This document shows, piece by piece, positions 16,841-25,015 of a stretch of 64,000 nucleotides of DNA. The position numbers and the translations under genes were made by a program. The DNA lies in NCBI GenBank assembly GCA_016125555.1, contig WGLN01000013.1, forward strand, positions 1-64,000, in the 5' to 3' direction. This DNA is from Porphyrobacter sp. GTDB lineage: Bacteria; Pseudomonadota; Alphaproteobacteria; Sphingomonadales; Sphingomonadaceae. The notes beneath the pieces are model-generated. The model did no database searches and was not told the DNA's origin. It was given only the letters and a program-made list of their open reading frames with translations. Position 1 is the first letter of the stretch. Each line of letters begins with the position of its first letter.

Positions 16841-17902
16841 ATGCGCGCCGATGTCGACAATCTCATGCGGGGGCCGCTCGGCGATTGGCTCACCGCGCAG
16901 GCGGGGATGCGCGCCGCCGCGAAGGCGAAGGCCGCGAGCCGCTGGACCTGGGGGGCGGCGCTGCTCCTGCCGGCGCTCGCCTTCCTGTGGTTCGGCCCGG
17001 CGTGGAGCGGGGAGCTGCGCTTCTTCATCACCGCGGGCGCGCTCGTCGCGCTGGGCGCATGGGGATACCAGCCGATCGCCGAGGCCAAGCGCGCGATCAA
17101 GGTCGGGATCAATTCCGCGATCGCCGAAAGCCTCGGCATCGCCTATGAACACGATGTCGAACCGGGCGCGGAGTTCGAGAGCGCGCAGCGTTACGGCCTC
17201 GTCCCCTCGCACGATCGCAGCGCCTTCGAGGATCGCTGGTTCGGCACGCTCGAGGGCCGCGATTTCCAGCTCTACGAAGCCCATCTCGAGGAGCGCCGCG
17301 GTTCGGGCAAGAACCAGCGCTGGGTCACGGTGTTCCGCGGGGTGATCATCCGCATGGCGTTCGGCCGGTCGATCCGCTCCACCACCCTGCTCCAGCGGGC
17401 AGGCAAGCACCGCAAGTGGCTGGGGCTCGGCGGGACCAAGGACAGCGTCAGTTTTGGTGGCCACCGGCTCGATTTCGTCGACCAGGTGCACCCCGCCTTC
17501 GACGCGGTCTTCGCGCTGTTCTGCGACGACCAGGTCGAGGCCCGCGTGCTCGCCCACCCCTCCTATGTCGAGCACCTGCTGAAGGTCGAGGCCGCCTTCG
17601 GCGCCGAGGAACTGCGCGCGCTGTTCGCAGGCGGCGCGGTGATCATCGTGGCAGAAGGCAAGGACATGTTCGAAAGCGGGACGATGAACCCCGAGGAGGA
17701 CCGGCTGCGCGCCGAGGAAACCGCCGGGCAGATCGCAGCGCTCACCGGCCTCGCGCTGGCGCTCAACCAGACCGCGCGCGGCCGTGCGATGGGCGCCGCC
17801 TCGCCGGGCGCAACGGCCGTGCCGCGCGCGCTCCACGGCGAGGAGAGCGGGGTCGCCGCCGCGCCGCGCCCGGCGGGCGGCTTCGGGCGCAAGGGGCTCT
17901 AG
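16841..17902 (+). CDS. DUF3137 domain-containing membrane protein
   Basis: 353 residues. Two hydrophobic stretches near the N terminus (ALLLPALAFLWFGPAW and FFITAGALVALGAWGY) would form a hairpin in the inner membrane. The rest is soluble, with YRxxxPSHDRSAFEDRWFGTLEGRDFQLYEAHLEE and FRGVIIRMAF typical of DUF3137. The C terminus is Ala/Gly-rich and ends FGRKGL. No catalytic site is recognised. The start at 16841 has GAGG too close to serve well, so a later ATG at 16865 is possible. Its stop codon shares a CTAG with the convergent YbjN-like gene. Confidence 0.8.
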   Translation: MRADVDNLMRGPLGDWLTAQAGMRAAAKAKAASRWTWGAALLLPALAFLWFGPAWSGELRFFITAGALVALGAWGYQPIAEAKRAIKVGINSAIAESLGIAYEHDVEPGAEFESAQRYGLVPSHDRSAFEDRWFGTLEGRDFQLYEAHLEERRGSGKNQRWVTVFRGVIIRMAFGRSIRSTTLLQRAGKHRKWLGLGGTKDSVSFGGHRLDFVDQVHPAFDAVFALFCDDQVEARVLAHPSYVEHLLKVEAAFGAEELRALFAGGAVIIVAEGKDMFESGTMNPEEDRLRAEETAGQIAALTGLALALNQTARGRAMGAASPGATAVPRALHGEESGVAAAPRPAGGFGRKGL

Positions 17903-18426
17903 GCGCCGCTGGTCTCGGGCGCGATCGGGGTTTCACCCGCGGCGACGGGATAGGCCTCGGCGACAAGGCTCAGCAGCACTTCGACATTGGCGCGGATATT
18001 GGCCATCGTCACGCCATTGTCGAGCACCACGTAGCGGGTGAAACCGAGCGACTTCTGCTCGAAGTCGACCCACACGCTGATCGCGGCATAGTTGAGGTTG
18101 GCCGCCGCGACCGTTTCGTAGGTGGTGCCCGGCGGCAGCTCGACCTGCACCTGCATCATCACCCCCTGGCAACCGCTCACCCCCTGCATCTCGCAAGCGG
18201 TTCCGATCAGCACGTAGCGCAGCTGGTCGGCATTCTCCGCCAGAACCAGCACCTCGTCGCCCTCGCCCTCCTCGAGCACCTGATGGCCGAGTGCGCCGAC
18301 CACGGCGGCAAGCTCGGGGTTCTTGACCGAGGGGACGACCCGTTCCGCAACGTAATCCTGCGCGGCGACAGGGGCGGCGGCGCACAGCGCCAAGGCGCCG
18401 GCCGCAACGAGAGAAATCAACTTCAT
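17899..18426 (-). CDS. YbjN-domain-like secreted protein
   Basis: 175 residues with a signal peptide (LISLVAAGALALCAAAPVAAQDY). The mature part has the pattern I associate with YbjN/putative sensory regulator proteins: LRYVLIGTACEMQG, TVAAANLNYAAISVWVDFEQKSLGFTRYVVLDNGVTMANIRANVEVLL. These are related in fold to type III secretion chaperones. A consensus GGAGG lies 4 nt before the ATG. It lies downstream of nspC, 38 bp after its stop, and may be transcribed with it. Confidence 0.65.
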   Translation of the reverse strand: MKLISLVAAGALALCAAAPVAAQDYVAERVVPSVKNPELAAVVGALGHQVLEEGEGDEVLVLAENADQLRYVLIGTACEMQGVSGCQGVMMQVQVELPPGTTYETVAAANLNYAAISVWVDFEQKSLGFTRYVVLDNGVTMANIRANVEVLLSLVAEAYPVAAGETPIAPETSGA

Positions 18427-18464
18427 ACTGCCTCCTGCGCGCGCTGTCCCGGCCGGAAGCCGGG

Positions 18465-19658
18465 TCAGCTCAGACGATCCCTGAAGGTCTCGTAATCGAA
18501 GCGGCGGATACAGTCGAGCGCATCGGTCTCGCTGTCCCACAGCCAGATGCTCGGCAGCTGGACCCCATTGAAGGTGTTGGTCTTGACCATCGAGTAATGC
18601 GCCTGATCGAGAAAGGCGAAGCGCGCGCCGGGCTCGGCGGGGACCGGCAGGCGATAATCGCCGATCACGTCGCCCGCGAGGCAGGACGGCCCGCCGAGGC
18701 GGATCGGGATCATGTCGGGGTCTGTGAGCTCTCCGAGCATCGCCGGGCGATAGGGCGCCTCGAGCACGTCGGGCATGTGGCAGGTCGCCGAGATGTCGGT
18801 AATCCCGACCGGCAGCTCGTTGAAATGGGTGTCGAGCAGCGTGCCCACCAGGATCCCCGCGTCGAGCGCCACCGCCTCGCCCGGTTCGAGGATGATCTCG
18901 CAGCCGGTGTCGGCGGCAGCATCACGCAAGAACTCGATCAGTTCCTCGCGCTGGTAATCGGCGCGGGTGATGTGGTGCCCGCCGCCCATGTTGATCCACT
19001 TGAGCTGTCCGAAGAACGGCTCGATCGCGTCGAACACCCGGTCCCAGGTGGCCTTCAACGGCTCGAAATCCTGCTCGCACAGGTTGTGGAAGTGGATGCC
19101 CTCGATCCCCTCCATGTCGTCCTCGGTGAGTTGGTCGAGCGGATAGCCGAGCCGCGAGCCGGGGGCGGAAGGATCATACTTGGCAACCTCGCCGGTGGCG
19201 ACCTGCGGGTTGATGCGCAGGCCCACGCTGACCGGGGCGCCGCTGGCCGCCGCCTGTTCGAGGATCAGCCGGGCGCGGGCGTGCTGCGCGGGCGAGTTGA
19301 AGATGACGTGGTCAGAAAGCCGGCAGATTTCCTCCAGCTCCTCGGGCTTGAAGGCGGCGGAATAGGTCGCGATCTCGCCGTCGTAGAACTCGGATGCGAG
19401 GCGGGCTTCCCACAGGCCCGAAGTCGAAACGCCGTCGAGATATTCGCCGATGATCGGCGCGGTCGACCACATCGAGAACGCCTTCAATGCGGCGAAGACC
19501 TTGATGCTGCCCCCGTCGGCGGCGGCGGCATCGCGCACGTCGGCGAGCACGCGGCAATTGGCGCGCAGCTTGGCCGCATCGACCACGAAAGCGGGGCTGT
19601 CGACGCGGGCAAGGTCGAAATGGGCGAAGGCGCCCGGATCACCGGCTTTGGTTTGCAT
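18465..19658 (-). CDS. nspC: Carboxynorspermidine/carboxyspermidine decarboxylase
   Basis: 397 residues. A fold-type-III PLP decarboxylase that removes CO2 from carboxy(nor)spermidine to give the polyamine. Visible are the PLP-lysine segment KVFAALKAFSMWS, GVSTSGLWEARLA, GIHFHNLCEQDFE, WINMGGGHHITRADY, the ILEPGEAVALDAG motif and GGPSCLAGDVIGDY carrying the catalytic Cys of the other subunit. Its ATG overlaps the dehydrogenase stop by 1 nt (TGATG), so the two are translationally coupled. With the decarboxylase at 14.8-16.0 kb it completes a putrescine-to-spermidine route that needs no decarboxylated SAM. Confidence 0.92.
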   Translation of the reverse strand: MQTKAGDPGAFAHFDLARVDSPAFVVDAAKLRANCRVLADVRDAAAADGGSIKVFAALKAFSMWSTAPIIGEYLDGVSTSGLWEARLASEFYDGEIATYSAAFKPEELEEICRLSDHVIFNSPAQHARARLILEQAAASGAPVSVGLRINPQVATGEVAKYDPSAPGSRLGYPLDQLTEDDMEGIEGIHFHNLCEQDFEPLKATWDRVFDAIEPFFGQLKWINMGGGHHITRADYQREELIEFLRDAAADTGCEIILEPGEAVALDAGILVGTLLDTHFNELPVGITDISATCHMPDVLEAPYRPAMLGELTDPDMIPIRLGGPSCLAGDVIGDYRLPVPAEPGARFAFLDQAHYSMVKTNTFNGVQLPSIWLWDSETDALDCIRRFDYETFRDRLS

Positions 19659-20884
19659 CAGAACCCGACCGGCCCGTCCAGCTCCTCGACGGTCCACGGC
19701 AGCCCGTGCTGGTTGAGCATGTCCATGAAGGGATCGGGATCGAGCTGTTCGATGTTGAACACGCCCTCGCCCTGCCAATGGCCCTGCACCATCATCGCCG
19801 CGCCAATCATCGCGGGCACGCCGGTGGTGTAGCTGACCGCCTGGTTGCCGGTTTCCTCATAGGCGGCTTCGTGCGAGCAGATGTTCTTGATGTAGAACGT
19901 CTTCTCGCCCGAGCCGTCGAGCGCCTCGCCGGTCGCGATCACGCCGATATTGGTGTTGCCCTTGGTCGTCTCGCCGAGCGTTTCGGGCTTGGGCAGCACG
20001 GCGGCGAGGAACTGCAGCGGGATGATGTCCTTGCCCTGATACTTGACCGGCTCGATCGCGGTCATGCCGACGTTCTGCAGCACGGTGAGGTGGGTGATGT
20101 ACTGGTCGCCGAAGGTCATCCAGAAGCGCGCGCGCTCCAGCTCGGGGACGAACTTCGCGAGGCTTTCCAGCTCCTCGTGATACATCAGGTACATATTCTT
20201 CGGGCCGACCGCCTCGAAGTCGAACTGCACCTTGTTCGACATCGCGGGGGTTTCCACCCACTCGCCGTTTTCCCAGTGGCGCGCGGGCGCGGTCACTTCG
20301 CGGATGTTGATTTCCGGGTTGAAGTTGGTCGCGAAATGCTGGCCGTGATCGCCGCCGTTGCAATCGAGGATGTCGAGCTGGCGGATGGTCTTGAGCTTGT
20401 GCTTCTTGAGCCACATCGTGAACACGCTCGTGACGCCGGGATCGAAGCCGCTGCCGAGCAGCGCCATCAGCCCTGCCTCCTTGAACCGGTCGTGATAGGC
20501 CCACTGCCACTTGTATTCGAACTTGGCCTCGTCCTTGGGCTCATAATTGGCGGTGTCGAGGTAATCGACGCCCGCTTCGAGGCAGGCGTCCATGATCGGC
20601 AGGTCCTGATAGGGCAGCGCGAGGTTGACCACGAGGCCCGCCCCGACCTTGCGGATCAGGTTGACCATCGCCGGCACTTCCTCGGCGTCGATCTCGTAGG
20701 TCGCGATGTCGCGCCCGCAGCGCTCCCTGACGCTCGCGGCAATCGCGTCGCACTTGGACTTCGTGCGGCTGGCGAGGTGGATTTCGGGGAAGATGTCCGG
20801 GTTGAACGCCATCTTGTGGACGCAAACGGAGCTGACCCCGCCCGCGCCGATCACGAGAACCGTCCGGGATTTTGCTGCCGACAT
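19658..20884 (-). CDS. Carboxynorspermidine/carboxyspermidine dehydrogenase (saccharopine-dehydrogenase family)
   Basis: 408 residues. It reductively joins aspartate-semialdehyde to putrescine or diaminopropane with NADPH. The Rossmann site VLVIGAGGVSSVCVHKMA starts the protein; HLASRTKSKCDAIAASV, VVNLALPYQDLPIMDACLEAGVDYLDTANYE and LLGSGFDPGVTSVF follow the saccharopine-dehydrogenase pattern. The length and the overlap with nspC identify it as the synthesis partner rather than a lysine-catabolic enzyme. Whether the product is spermidine or norspermidine depends on which diamine the cell provides. Confidence 0.92.
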   Translation of the reverse strand: MSAAKSRTVLVIGAGGVSSVCVHKMAFNPDIFPEIHLASRTKSKCDAIAASVRERCGRDIATYEIDAEEVPAMVNLIRKVGAGLVVNLALPYQDLPIMDACLEAGVDYLDTANYEPKDEAKFEYKWQWAYHDRFKEAGLMALLGSGFDPGVTSVFTMWLKKHKLKTIRQLDILDCNGGDHGQHFATNFNPEINIREVTAPARHWENGEWVETPAMSNKVQFDFEAVGPKNMYLMYHEELESLAKFVPELERARFWMTFGDQYITHLTVLQNVGMTAIEPVKYQGKDIIPLQFLAAVLPKPETLGETTKGNTNIGVIATGEALDGSGEKTFYIKNICSHEAAYEETGNQAVSYTTGVPAMIGAAMMVQGHWQGEGVFNIEQLDPDPFMDMLNQHGLPWTVEELDGPVGF

Positions 20885-21083
20885 GATGGGAACCTTTCGT
20901 GATGCGAATCTTGGCGCTCGCCTCTAGTCCAATGCGCGACAGGGGACAAATGATCCGCATTTCCTACAGGCGCGCGATCGGCGACGATGCCGAGATGCCC
21001 GGCACTGCCTTCCCTCGCCTTTCTTCGCACCCCTTCCCCCCGCGCCGAGAGGCTTTGCGCGAGGGTTCGTTTTGTGCTTCTGG

Positions 21084-21107
21084 ACAGTGTCTCATGTGTC
21101 TCCAACA
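21084..21107 (+). repeat. 24-bp repeat, copy A (exact inverted copy at 35053-35076)
   Basis: The core GTGTCTCATGTGTCTC is itself a tandem direct repeat (GTGTCTC twice, 9-bp period). The full 24 bp recurs exactly, inverted, at 35053-35076. Here it ends 17 bp before the start of the PLP-dehydratase gene. Confidence 0.7.
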
Positions 21108-21124
21108 GACAGGTTCAAGCGCGC

Positions 21125-22078
21125 GTGACTGAACGAATCCCCACAAGCGAAGGCGTGCGCGCCGCTGCCGAAGCGATCGCCGCGATCCTGCCGCCCACCC
21201 CGCTGCTGCCGGTCGACATCGGCGGGGTGCGGGCATGGGTGAAGGCCGAGGTCCTCCAGCCGGTCGGCGCCTTCAAGATCAGGGGCGCGTGGTGGCGGCT
21301 GGTGAACCTGTCGGAAGCCGAGCGTGCGGCAGGGGTGGTGGCGGTGTCCTCGGGCAATCACGCGCAGGGCGTGGCCTGGGCGGCGCGGCGGCTCGGCATC
21401 CCGGCGACGATCGTCATGCCGCGCGACGCGCCTGCGGTGAAGCTCGCCAACACCCGGGCGCTGGGGGCCGAGGTGGTGCTCTATGAACGGCCCGGCGAGG
21501 ACCGCGACGAGGTGGCCGCGCGGCTGATCGAAGGGCGCGGGGGCACGCTGGTCCATGCCTTCGGCGACCCGTGGGTGATCGAGGGACAGGGCTCCGCCGC
21601 CGTGGAGATCGCCGCGCAGATGGGCCATGCGCCCGCGCGCATCGTCGCCTGCTGCGGCGGGGGCGGGCTGGCGGCGGGGCTGGCACTGGGCGCGCCGGAA
21701 AGCGCGATCCACGTCGTGGAACCGGTGGGCTGGGACATGGTTGGACGGGCCATCGCCGCCGGGGAGATCGTCCACGCCGGACCGCAAGCGCCCCGCACCA
21801 TCTGCGATGCGCTCCAGCCGCCTGCGACCAAGCCGGTGAACCTCGCCGTGCTGCGGGACCGTGCCGGGCCGGGCGTGACCGTCACCGATGCCGAGGTGCG
21901 CGCCGCCCAGCGTTTCGCCTTCGCGAACCTGCGGCTGGTGGTCGAGCCGGGCGGCGCGGCTGCGCTTGCCGCGGCGCTTGCGGGCAAGGTGCCGGTGGAC
22001 GAGGACAGCGTCATCATGCTCACCGGCGGCAATGCCGACCCCGCGGCCTACGCAGCGACGATTGCCGGGCAAGATTGA
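21125..22078 (+). CDS. Threonine/serine dehydratase-like PLP enzyme (fold type II)
   Basis: 317 residues from the GTG at 21125. It has the fold-II core of threonine dehydratases and serine racemases: PLP lysine in LQPVGAFKIRGAWWRL, VAVSSGNHAQGVAWAARRLG, and the tetra-glycine phosphate loop ACCGGGGLAAGLAL. LVVEPGGAAALAAAL and MLTGGNADP end the catalytic domain. There is no C-terminal ACT domain, so it is of the catabolic, non-isoleucine-regulated type. No clear ribosome site precedes the GTG. The frame is open to an ATG at 20987, but that extension covers the 24-bp repeat. Confidence 0.85.
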   Translation: MTERIPTSEGVRAAAEAIAAILPPTPLLPVDIGGVRAWVKAEVLQPVGAFKIRGAWWRLVNLSEAERAAGVVAVSSGNHAQGVAWAARRLGIPATIVMPRDAPAVKLANTRALGAEVVLYERPGEDRDEVAARLIEGRGGTLVHAFGDPWVIEGQGSAAVEIAAQMGHAPARIVACCGGGGLAAGLALGAPESAIHVVEPVGWDMVGRAIAAGEIVHAGPQAPRTICDALQPPATKPVNLAVLRDRAGPGVTVTDAEVRAAQRFAFANLRLVVEPGGAAALAAALAGKVPVDEDSVIMLTGGNADPAAYAATIAGQD

Positions 22079-22102
22079 GCCCGCGCACCGCGGTTGTGGA
22101 AA

Positions 22103-22120
22103 GCGTCACATAGGCGACAC
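22103..22120 (+). promoter_or_regulatory. Pho-box-like direct repeat upstream of btaA
   Basis: GCGTCAC (22103-22109) and GCGACAC (22114-22120) are spaced exactly 11 bp apart, one helical turn, as in PhoB boxes (CTGTCAT-N4-CTGTCAT). The fit to the consensus is partial (4 and 3 of 7). The site lies 52 bp before btaA, whose family is induced by phosphate starvation in other bacteria. Confidence 0.3.
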
Positions 22121-22171
22121 GCAAGCGCCATATGCCCGGCGCCTGACGTAACGGCAGGACGGGTCAAGCAC

Positions 22172-23386
22172 ATGGCGACACAGGCGAAACGGATCATCGA
22201 GGACGCGGTGGTCCGCAAGGATGCGGGGCTCGGCGACAAGCTGCTCGACAAGGCCTTCGCGCTGGCCTTCAAGGGGCTGGTCTATGCCCAGATCTGGGAA
22301 GACCCGGTGGTCGACATGGAGGGTCTTGCGCTTCAGCCCGACAGCCGCGTGATGTGCATCGCCAGCGGCAGCTGCAACGCGCTGTCCTATCTGACCGCGA
22401 ACCCGGAAAGCGTCACCGCGGTCGATTTGAACCGCGCGCACGTGGCGCTCGGTCGGCTCAAGATCGCGGCGATCCGTCACCTGCCCAATTACGAGCGCTT
22501 TCACCGCTTCTTCGCCCACGCCGACCACAAGGAGAACGCCGAGGTCTACCGGACGATGATCGCGCCGCACCTCGACGCGGAAAGCCGCGCCTATTGGGAA
22601 AGGCGCGACATGCGCGGGCGGCGGCGCATCTCCTATTTCACGCGCGGCGTCTACCGGAAGGGATTGCTCGGCAATTTCATCGGCTTGGCGCATCTTTTTG
22701 CCAAGCTCTACAAGATCGATCTGTCGAAGGTGCTCGCCGCATCGACGCTCGAGGAACAGCGCGAGGTGTTCGAGCGCGAGCTGGCGCCGGTGTTCGAGAA
22801 GAAGTTCATCCGTTGGCTCACCGACCAGCCCGCCTCGCTGTTCGGGCTCGGCATTCCGCCTGCGCAGTTCGATCATCTCGCGGGCGATGAACGCATGGCA
22901 GAGGTGCTGCGGCGACGGCTGGAGAAGCTCGCCTGCGACTTCGCCGTGAAGGACAACTACTTCGCCTGGCAGGCCTTCGGACGCGGCTATGACCGTTCGG
23001 AGGACGCGCCCCTGCCCCCCTATCTCCAGCGCGGCCACTGGGAGGCGATGAAGGCGCGCATCGAGCGGCTCACCGTCACCCGCGCCAACATGGTCGAATG
23101 GATCGGCGCGCGCGAGGAGGCGAGCATGGACCGCTTCGTCCTGCTCGACGCGCAGGACTGGATGAACAACGCCCAGCTCGATGACCTGTGGGCGAAGATC
23201 ACCCGCGCCAGCCGTCCGGGTGCGCGGGTGCTGTTCCGCACCGCCGCCGAGCCGAGCCTGCTGCCGGGCCGGCTCGACGAGAACATCCTGTCGAAATGGC
23301 GCTATCTCGACGAACTCTCCGCCGACCTGACCCGCCGCGACCGCTCGTCGATCTATGGCGGCGTGCACGTTTACGAGCTGGCGTGA
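22172..23386 (+). CDS. btaA: S-adenosylmethionine:diacylglycerol 3-amino-3-carboxypropyltransferase (betaine lipid synthesis)
   Basis: 404 residues, DUF3419/BtaA family. It transfers the 3-amino-3-carboxypropyl group of SAM to diacylglycerol, giving diacylglyceryl-homoserine. Diagnostic segments are YAQIWEDPVVDMEGL, MCIASGSCNALSYLTANP with TAVDLNRAHVALGRLK (SAM-binding), and later DRFVLLDAQDWM and ARVLFRTAAEPSLLPGR. BtaB overlaps its stop by 1 nt (TGATG). Together they replace phospholipids with the phosphorus-free betaine lipid DGTS when phosphate is short (known for Rhodobacter and Sinorhizobium). Confidence 0.9.
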   Translation: MATQAKRIIEDAVVRKDAGLGDKLLDKAFALAFKGLVYAQIWEDPVVDMEGLALQPDSRVMCIASGSCNALSYLTANPESVTAVDLNRAHVALGRLKIAAIRHLPNYERFHRFFAHADHKENAEVYRTMIAPHLDAESRAYWERRDMRGRRRISYFTRGVYRKGLLGNFIGLAHLFAKLYKIDLSKVLAASTLEEQREVFERELAPVFEKKFIRWLTDQPASLFGLGIPPAQFDHLAGDERMAEVLRRRLEKLACDFAVKDNYFAWQAFGRGYDRSEDAPLPPYLQRGHWEAMKARIERLTVTRANMVEWIGAREEASMDRFVLLDAQDWMNNAQLDDLWAKITRASRPGARVLFRTAAEPSLLPGRLDENILSKWRYLDELSADLTRRDRSSIYGGVHVYELA

Positions 23387-24030
23387 TGGCCTCGACCCCC
23401 CGCCCCTCGCACGCCGCGCTGATGGACGAGGTCTATCGCGGCCAGCGCCACATCTACGATCTGACGCGCAAATACTATCTGTTCGGGCGCGACACGCTGA
23501 TCGCGGGACTGGACGCGAGGCCGGGGATGCGGGTCCTCGAGGTCGCCTGCGGGACGGGGCGCAACCTGGCGAAGATCGGCACGGCGTGGCCGGGGGTGCG
23601 GCTGTTCGGCCTCGATATCTCCGCAGAGATGCTCAAGAGCGCCCGCGCCGCGCTGGGCGAGGACGCGCGTCTCGGGCTTGGCGATGCCTGCGCCTTCGAT
23701 CCGCAGGCGCTGCTCGGCGAACCCGCCTTCGAGCGGGTGGTGCTGTCCTATTCGCTCTCGATGATCCCCGACTGGCAAGCCGCGCTCGATCACGCCGCGG
23801 GACTGCTCGCGCCCGGCGGCGAACTCCACGTGGTCGACTTCGGGGACCTCTCGGGGCTGTTCGGCCCGCTTTCGGGGGCGTTGAGGGCCTGGCTGGCGAA
23901 GTTTCACGTGGAACCTCGCGCGGACATGGCAGAAGTCGCCGCGCGCATCGCCGCCGTGCGCGGCGCCTCGCTCGTGACCGCACAGGGCCGCTTCCGCTAC
24001 TTCCAGCACCACGTGCTGCGCGCGCGATAG
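23386..24030 (+). CDS. btaB: Betaine-lipid N-methyltransferase
   Basis: 214 residues. A class I SAM methyltransferase: MRVLEVACGTGRNLAKIG (motif I), LFGLDISAEMLKSARAAL, and FERVVLSYSLSMIPDW (motif IV region). The N-terminal MDEVYRGQRHIYDLTRKYYLFGRD is typical of BtaB. It adds three methyl groups to diacylglyceryl-homoserine to give DGTS. The start ATG overlaps the btaA stop, so both are made together. Standard BtaB proteins are about this length. Confidence 0.88.
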   Translation: MASTPRPSHAALMDEVYRGQRHIYDLTRKYYLFGRDTLIAGLDARPGMRVLEVACGTGRNLAKIGTAWPGVRLFGLDISAEMLKSARAALGEDARLGLGDACAFDPQALLGEPAFERVVLSYSLSMIPDWQAALDHAAGLLAPGGELHVVDFGDLSGLFGPLSGALRAWLAKFHVEPRADMAEVAARIAAVRGASLVTAQGRFRYFQHHVLRAR

Positions 24031-24101
24031 GTTGCATTTGACAATCGCTCCCGGCTCTCGCAGGTAAGCGCGCAAGAGGTATCGAACAGGGGATCAGGTC
24101 G

Positions 24102-24554
24102 ATGCAGGCGCAGATGCTCGCACCCGCCGCCGTGCTGGTGGTGTGGACGCTCGTGGTGCTGCTGTGGATCATCCCGGTGCGCTTCGGAGCGCTGGCGAAG
24201 CTCGATAAGTCGGCCCTTCCGGCGAAGCAGGGCGTGCGCGGCGTGGATCTCGAGGGCGTGGTGCCCGACAAGGCCAACTGGGTCGCGCACAATCACACCC
24301 ACCTCCACGAACAGCCGACACTGTTCTATGCGACCGTGCTGATCCTCGCGATGGTCGGCCCCGGCGCGCTCGATGTCACGCTGGCGTGGACCTATGTCGC
24401 CTTGCGCATCGTGCATTCGCTTTGGCAGATCCTCGTCAACTCCGTGCCCGTGCGCCTAGGCCTGTTCCTGCTGAGCAGCATCGCGCTGATCGCGCTGGCG
24501 GTGCGGGCGCTGGTGGCGACGATGCTGGCCGACCCATCGGCACTTCCGGCCTGA
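24102..24554 (+). CDS. MAPEG-family membrane protein (first of tandem pair)
   Basis: 150 residues with four hydrophobic helices (AAVLVVWTLVVLLWIIPV, TLFYATVLILAMVG, ALDVTLAWTYVALRIVHSLWQI, LGLFLLSSIALIALAV). NHTHLHEQPTLFYA and YVALRIVHS fit the MAPEG fold of membrane glutathione-dependent enzymes. The role in this organism is unknown. It is followed 13 bp later by a second MAPEG gene of the same layout, so the pair arose by tandem duplication and may form a mixed oligomer. The btaAB genes are 71 bp upstream on the same strand. Confidence 0.8.
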   Translation: MQAQMLAPAAVLVVWTLVVLLWIIPVRFGALAKLDKSALPAKQGVRGVDLEGVVPDKANWVAHNHTHLHEQPTLFYATVLILAMVGPGALDVTLAWTYVALRIVHSLWQILVNSVPVRLGLFLLSSIALIALAVRALVATMLADPSALPA

Positions 24555-24567
24555 GGAGGGCAAGATC

Positions 24568-24999
24568 ATGATCGGAATGGATATCCTGAAGCCGGTGGTC
24601 GCGCTGCTGGCGTGGACTATGGTGATGTGGGTGTGGATGTACGCGACCCGCATCCCGGCGATGAACGCGGCCGGCATCGATGCCAAGAACCTCGTCGGCG
24701 GCGAGGGATCGAGCCTGCGCGCCAGGCTCCCCGACACGGTGAGCTGGAAGGCGGACAACTACAACCACCTCCACGAGGCGCCGACGCTGTTCTACGCGGT
24801 GGCGATCGTGCTAGCGATCATCGGTCAGGGCGACGGGTTCAACACGATACTCGCCTGGGCCTATGTGGTCTTGCGCGTCCTGCACTCGCTCGTGCAGGCG
24901 ACCATCAACCGGGTGATCGTCCGCTTCACCCTGTTCGCGCTGTCGAGCGTGGTGCTCATGGCGCTGATCCTCCACGCCGCCCTGGCGGTGTTCCGGTAA
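24568..24999 (+). CDS. MAPEG-family membrane protein (second of tandem pair)
   Basis: 143 residues, four predicted membrane helices. It shares YNHLHEAPTLFYAVAIVLA and AWAYVVLRVLHSLVQATINRV with the gene before it, at an estimated moderate identity, so the two have diverged after duplication. MAPEG proteins are membrane enzymes that often act on lipid peroxides or electrophiles with glutathione. AGGAGGG lies before the GTG/ATG region at 24556-24568. The trxB gene converges on it, 16 bp away. Confidence 0.8.
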   Translation: MIGMDILKPVVALLAWTMVMWVWMYATRIPAMNAAGIDAKNLVGGEGSSLRARLPDTVSWKADNYNHLHEAPTLFYAVAIVLAIIGQGDGFNTILAWAYVVLRVLHSLVQATINRVIVRFTLFALSSVVLMALILHAALAVFR

Positions 25000-25015
25000 C
25001 AGTGCCGGCGGCGGT

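Noticed and set aside
21040..21110. Short peptides MRHC...PSR.A.RRG read from both copies of the 24-bp repeat as a conserved microprotein
   Set aside because: Similarity beyond the repeat is weak and there is no ribosome site; DNA-level repeat is the simpler explanation.
20987..21124. Extended start of the PLP dehydratase
   Set aside because: The extension translates the 24-bp repeat and intergenic DNA; the GTG at 21125 gives a family-typical length.
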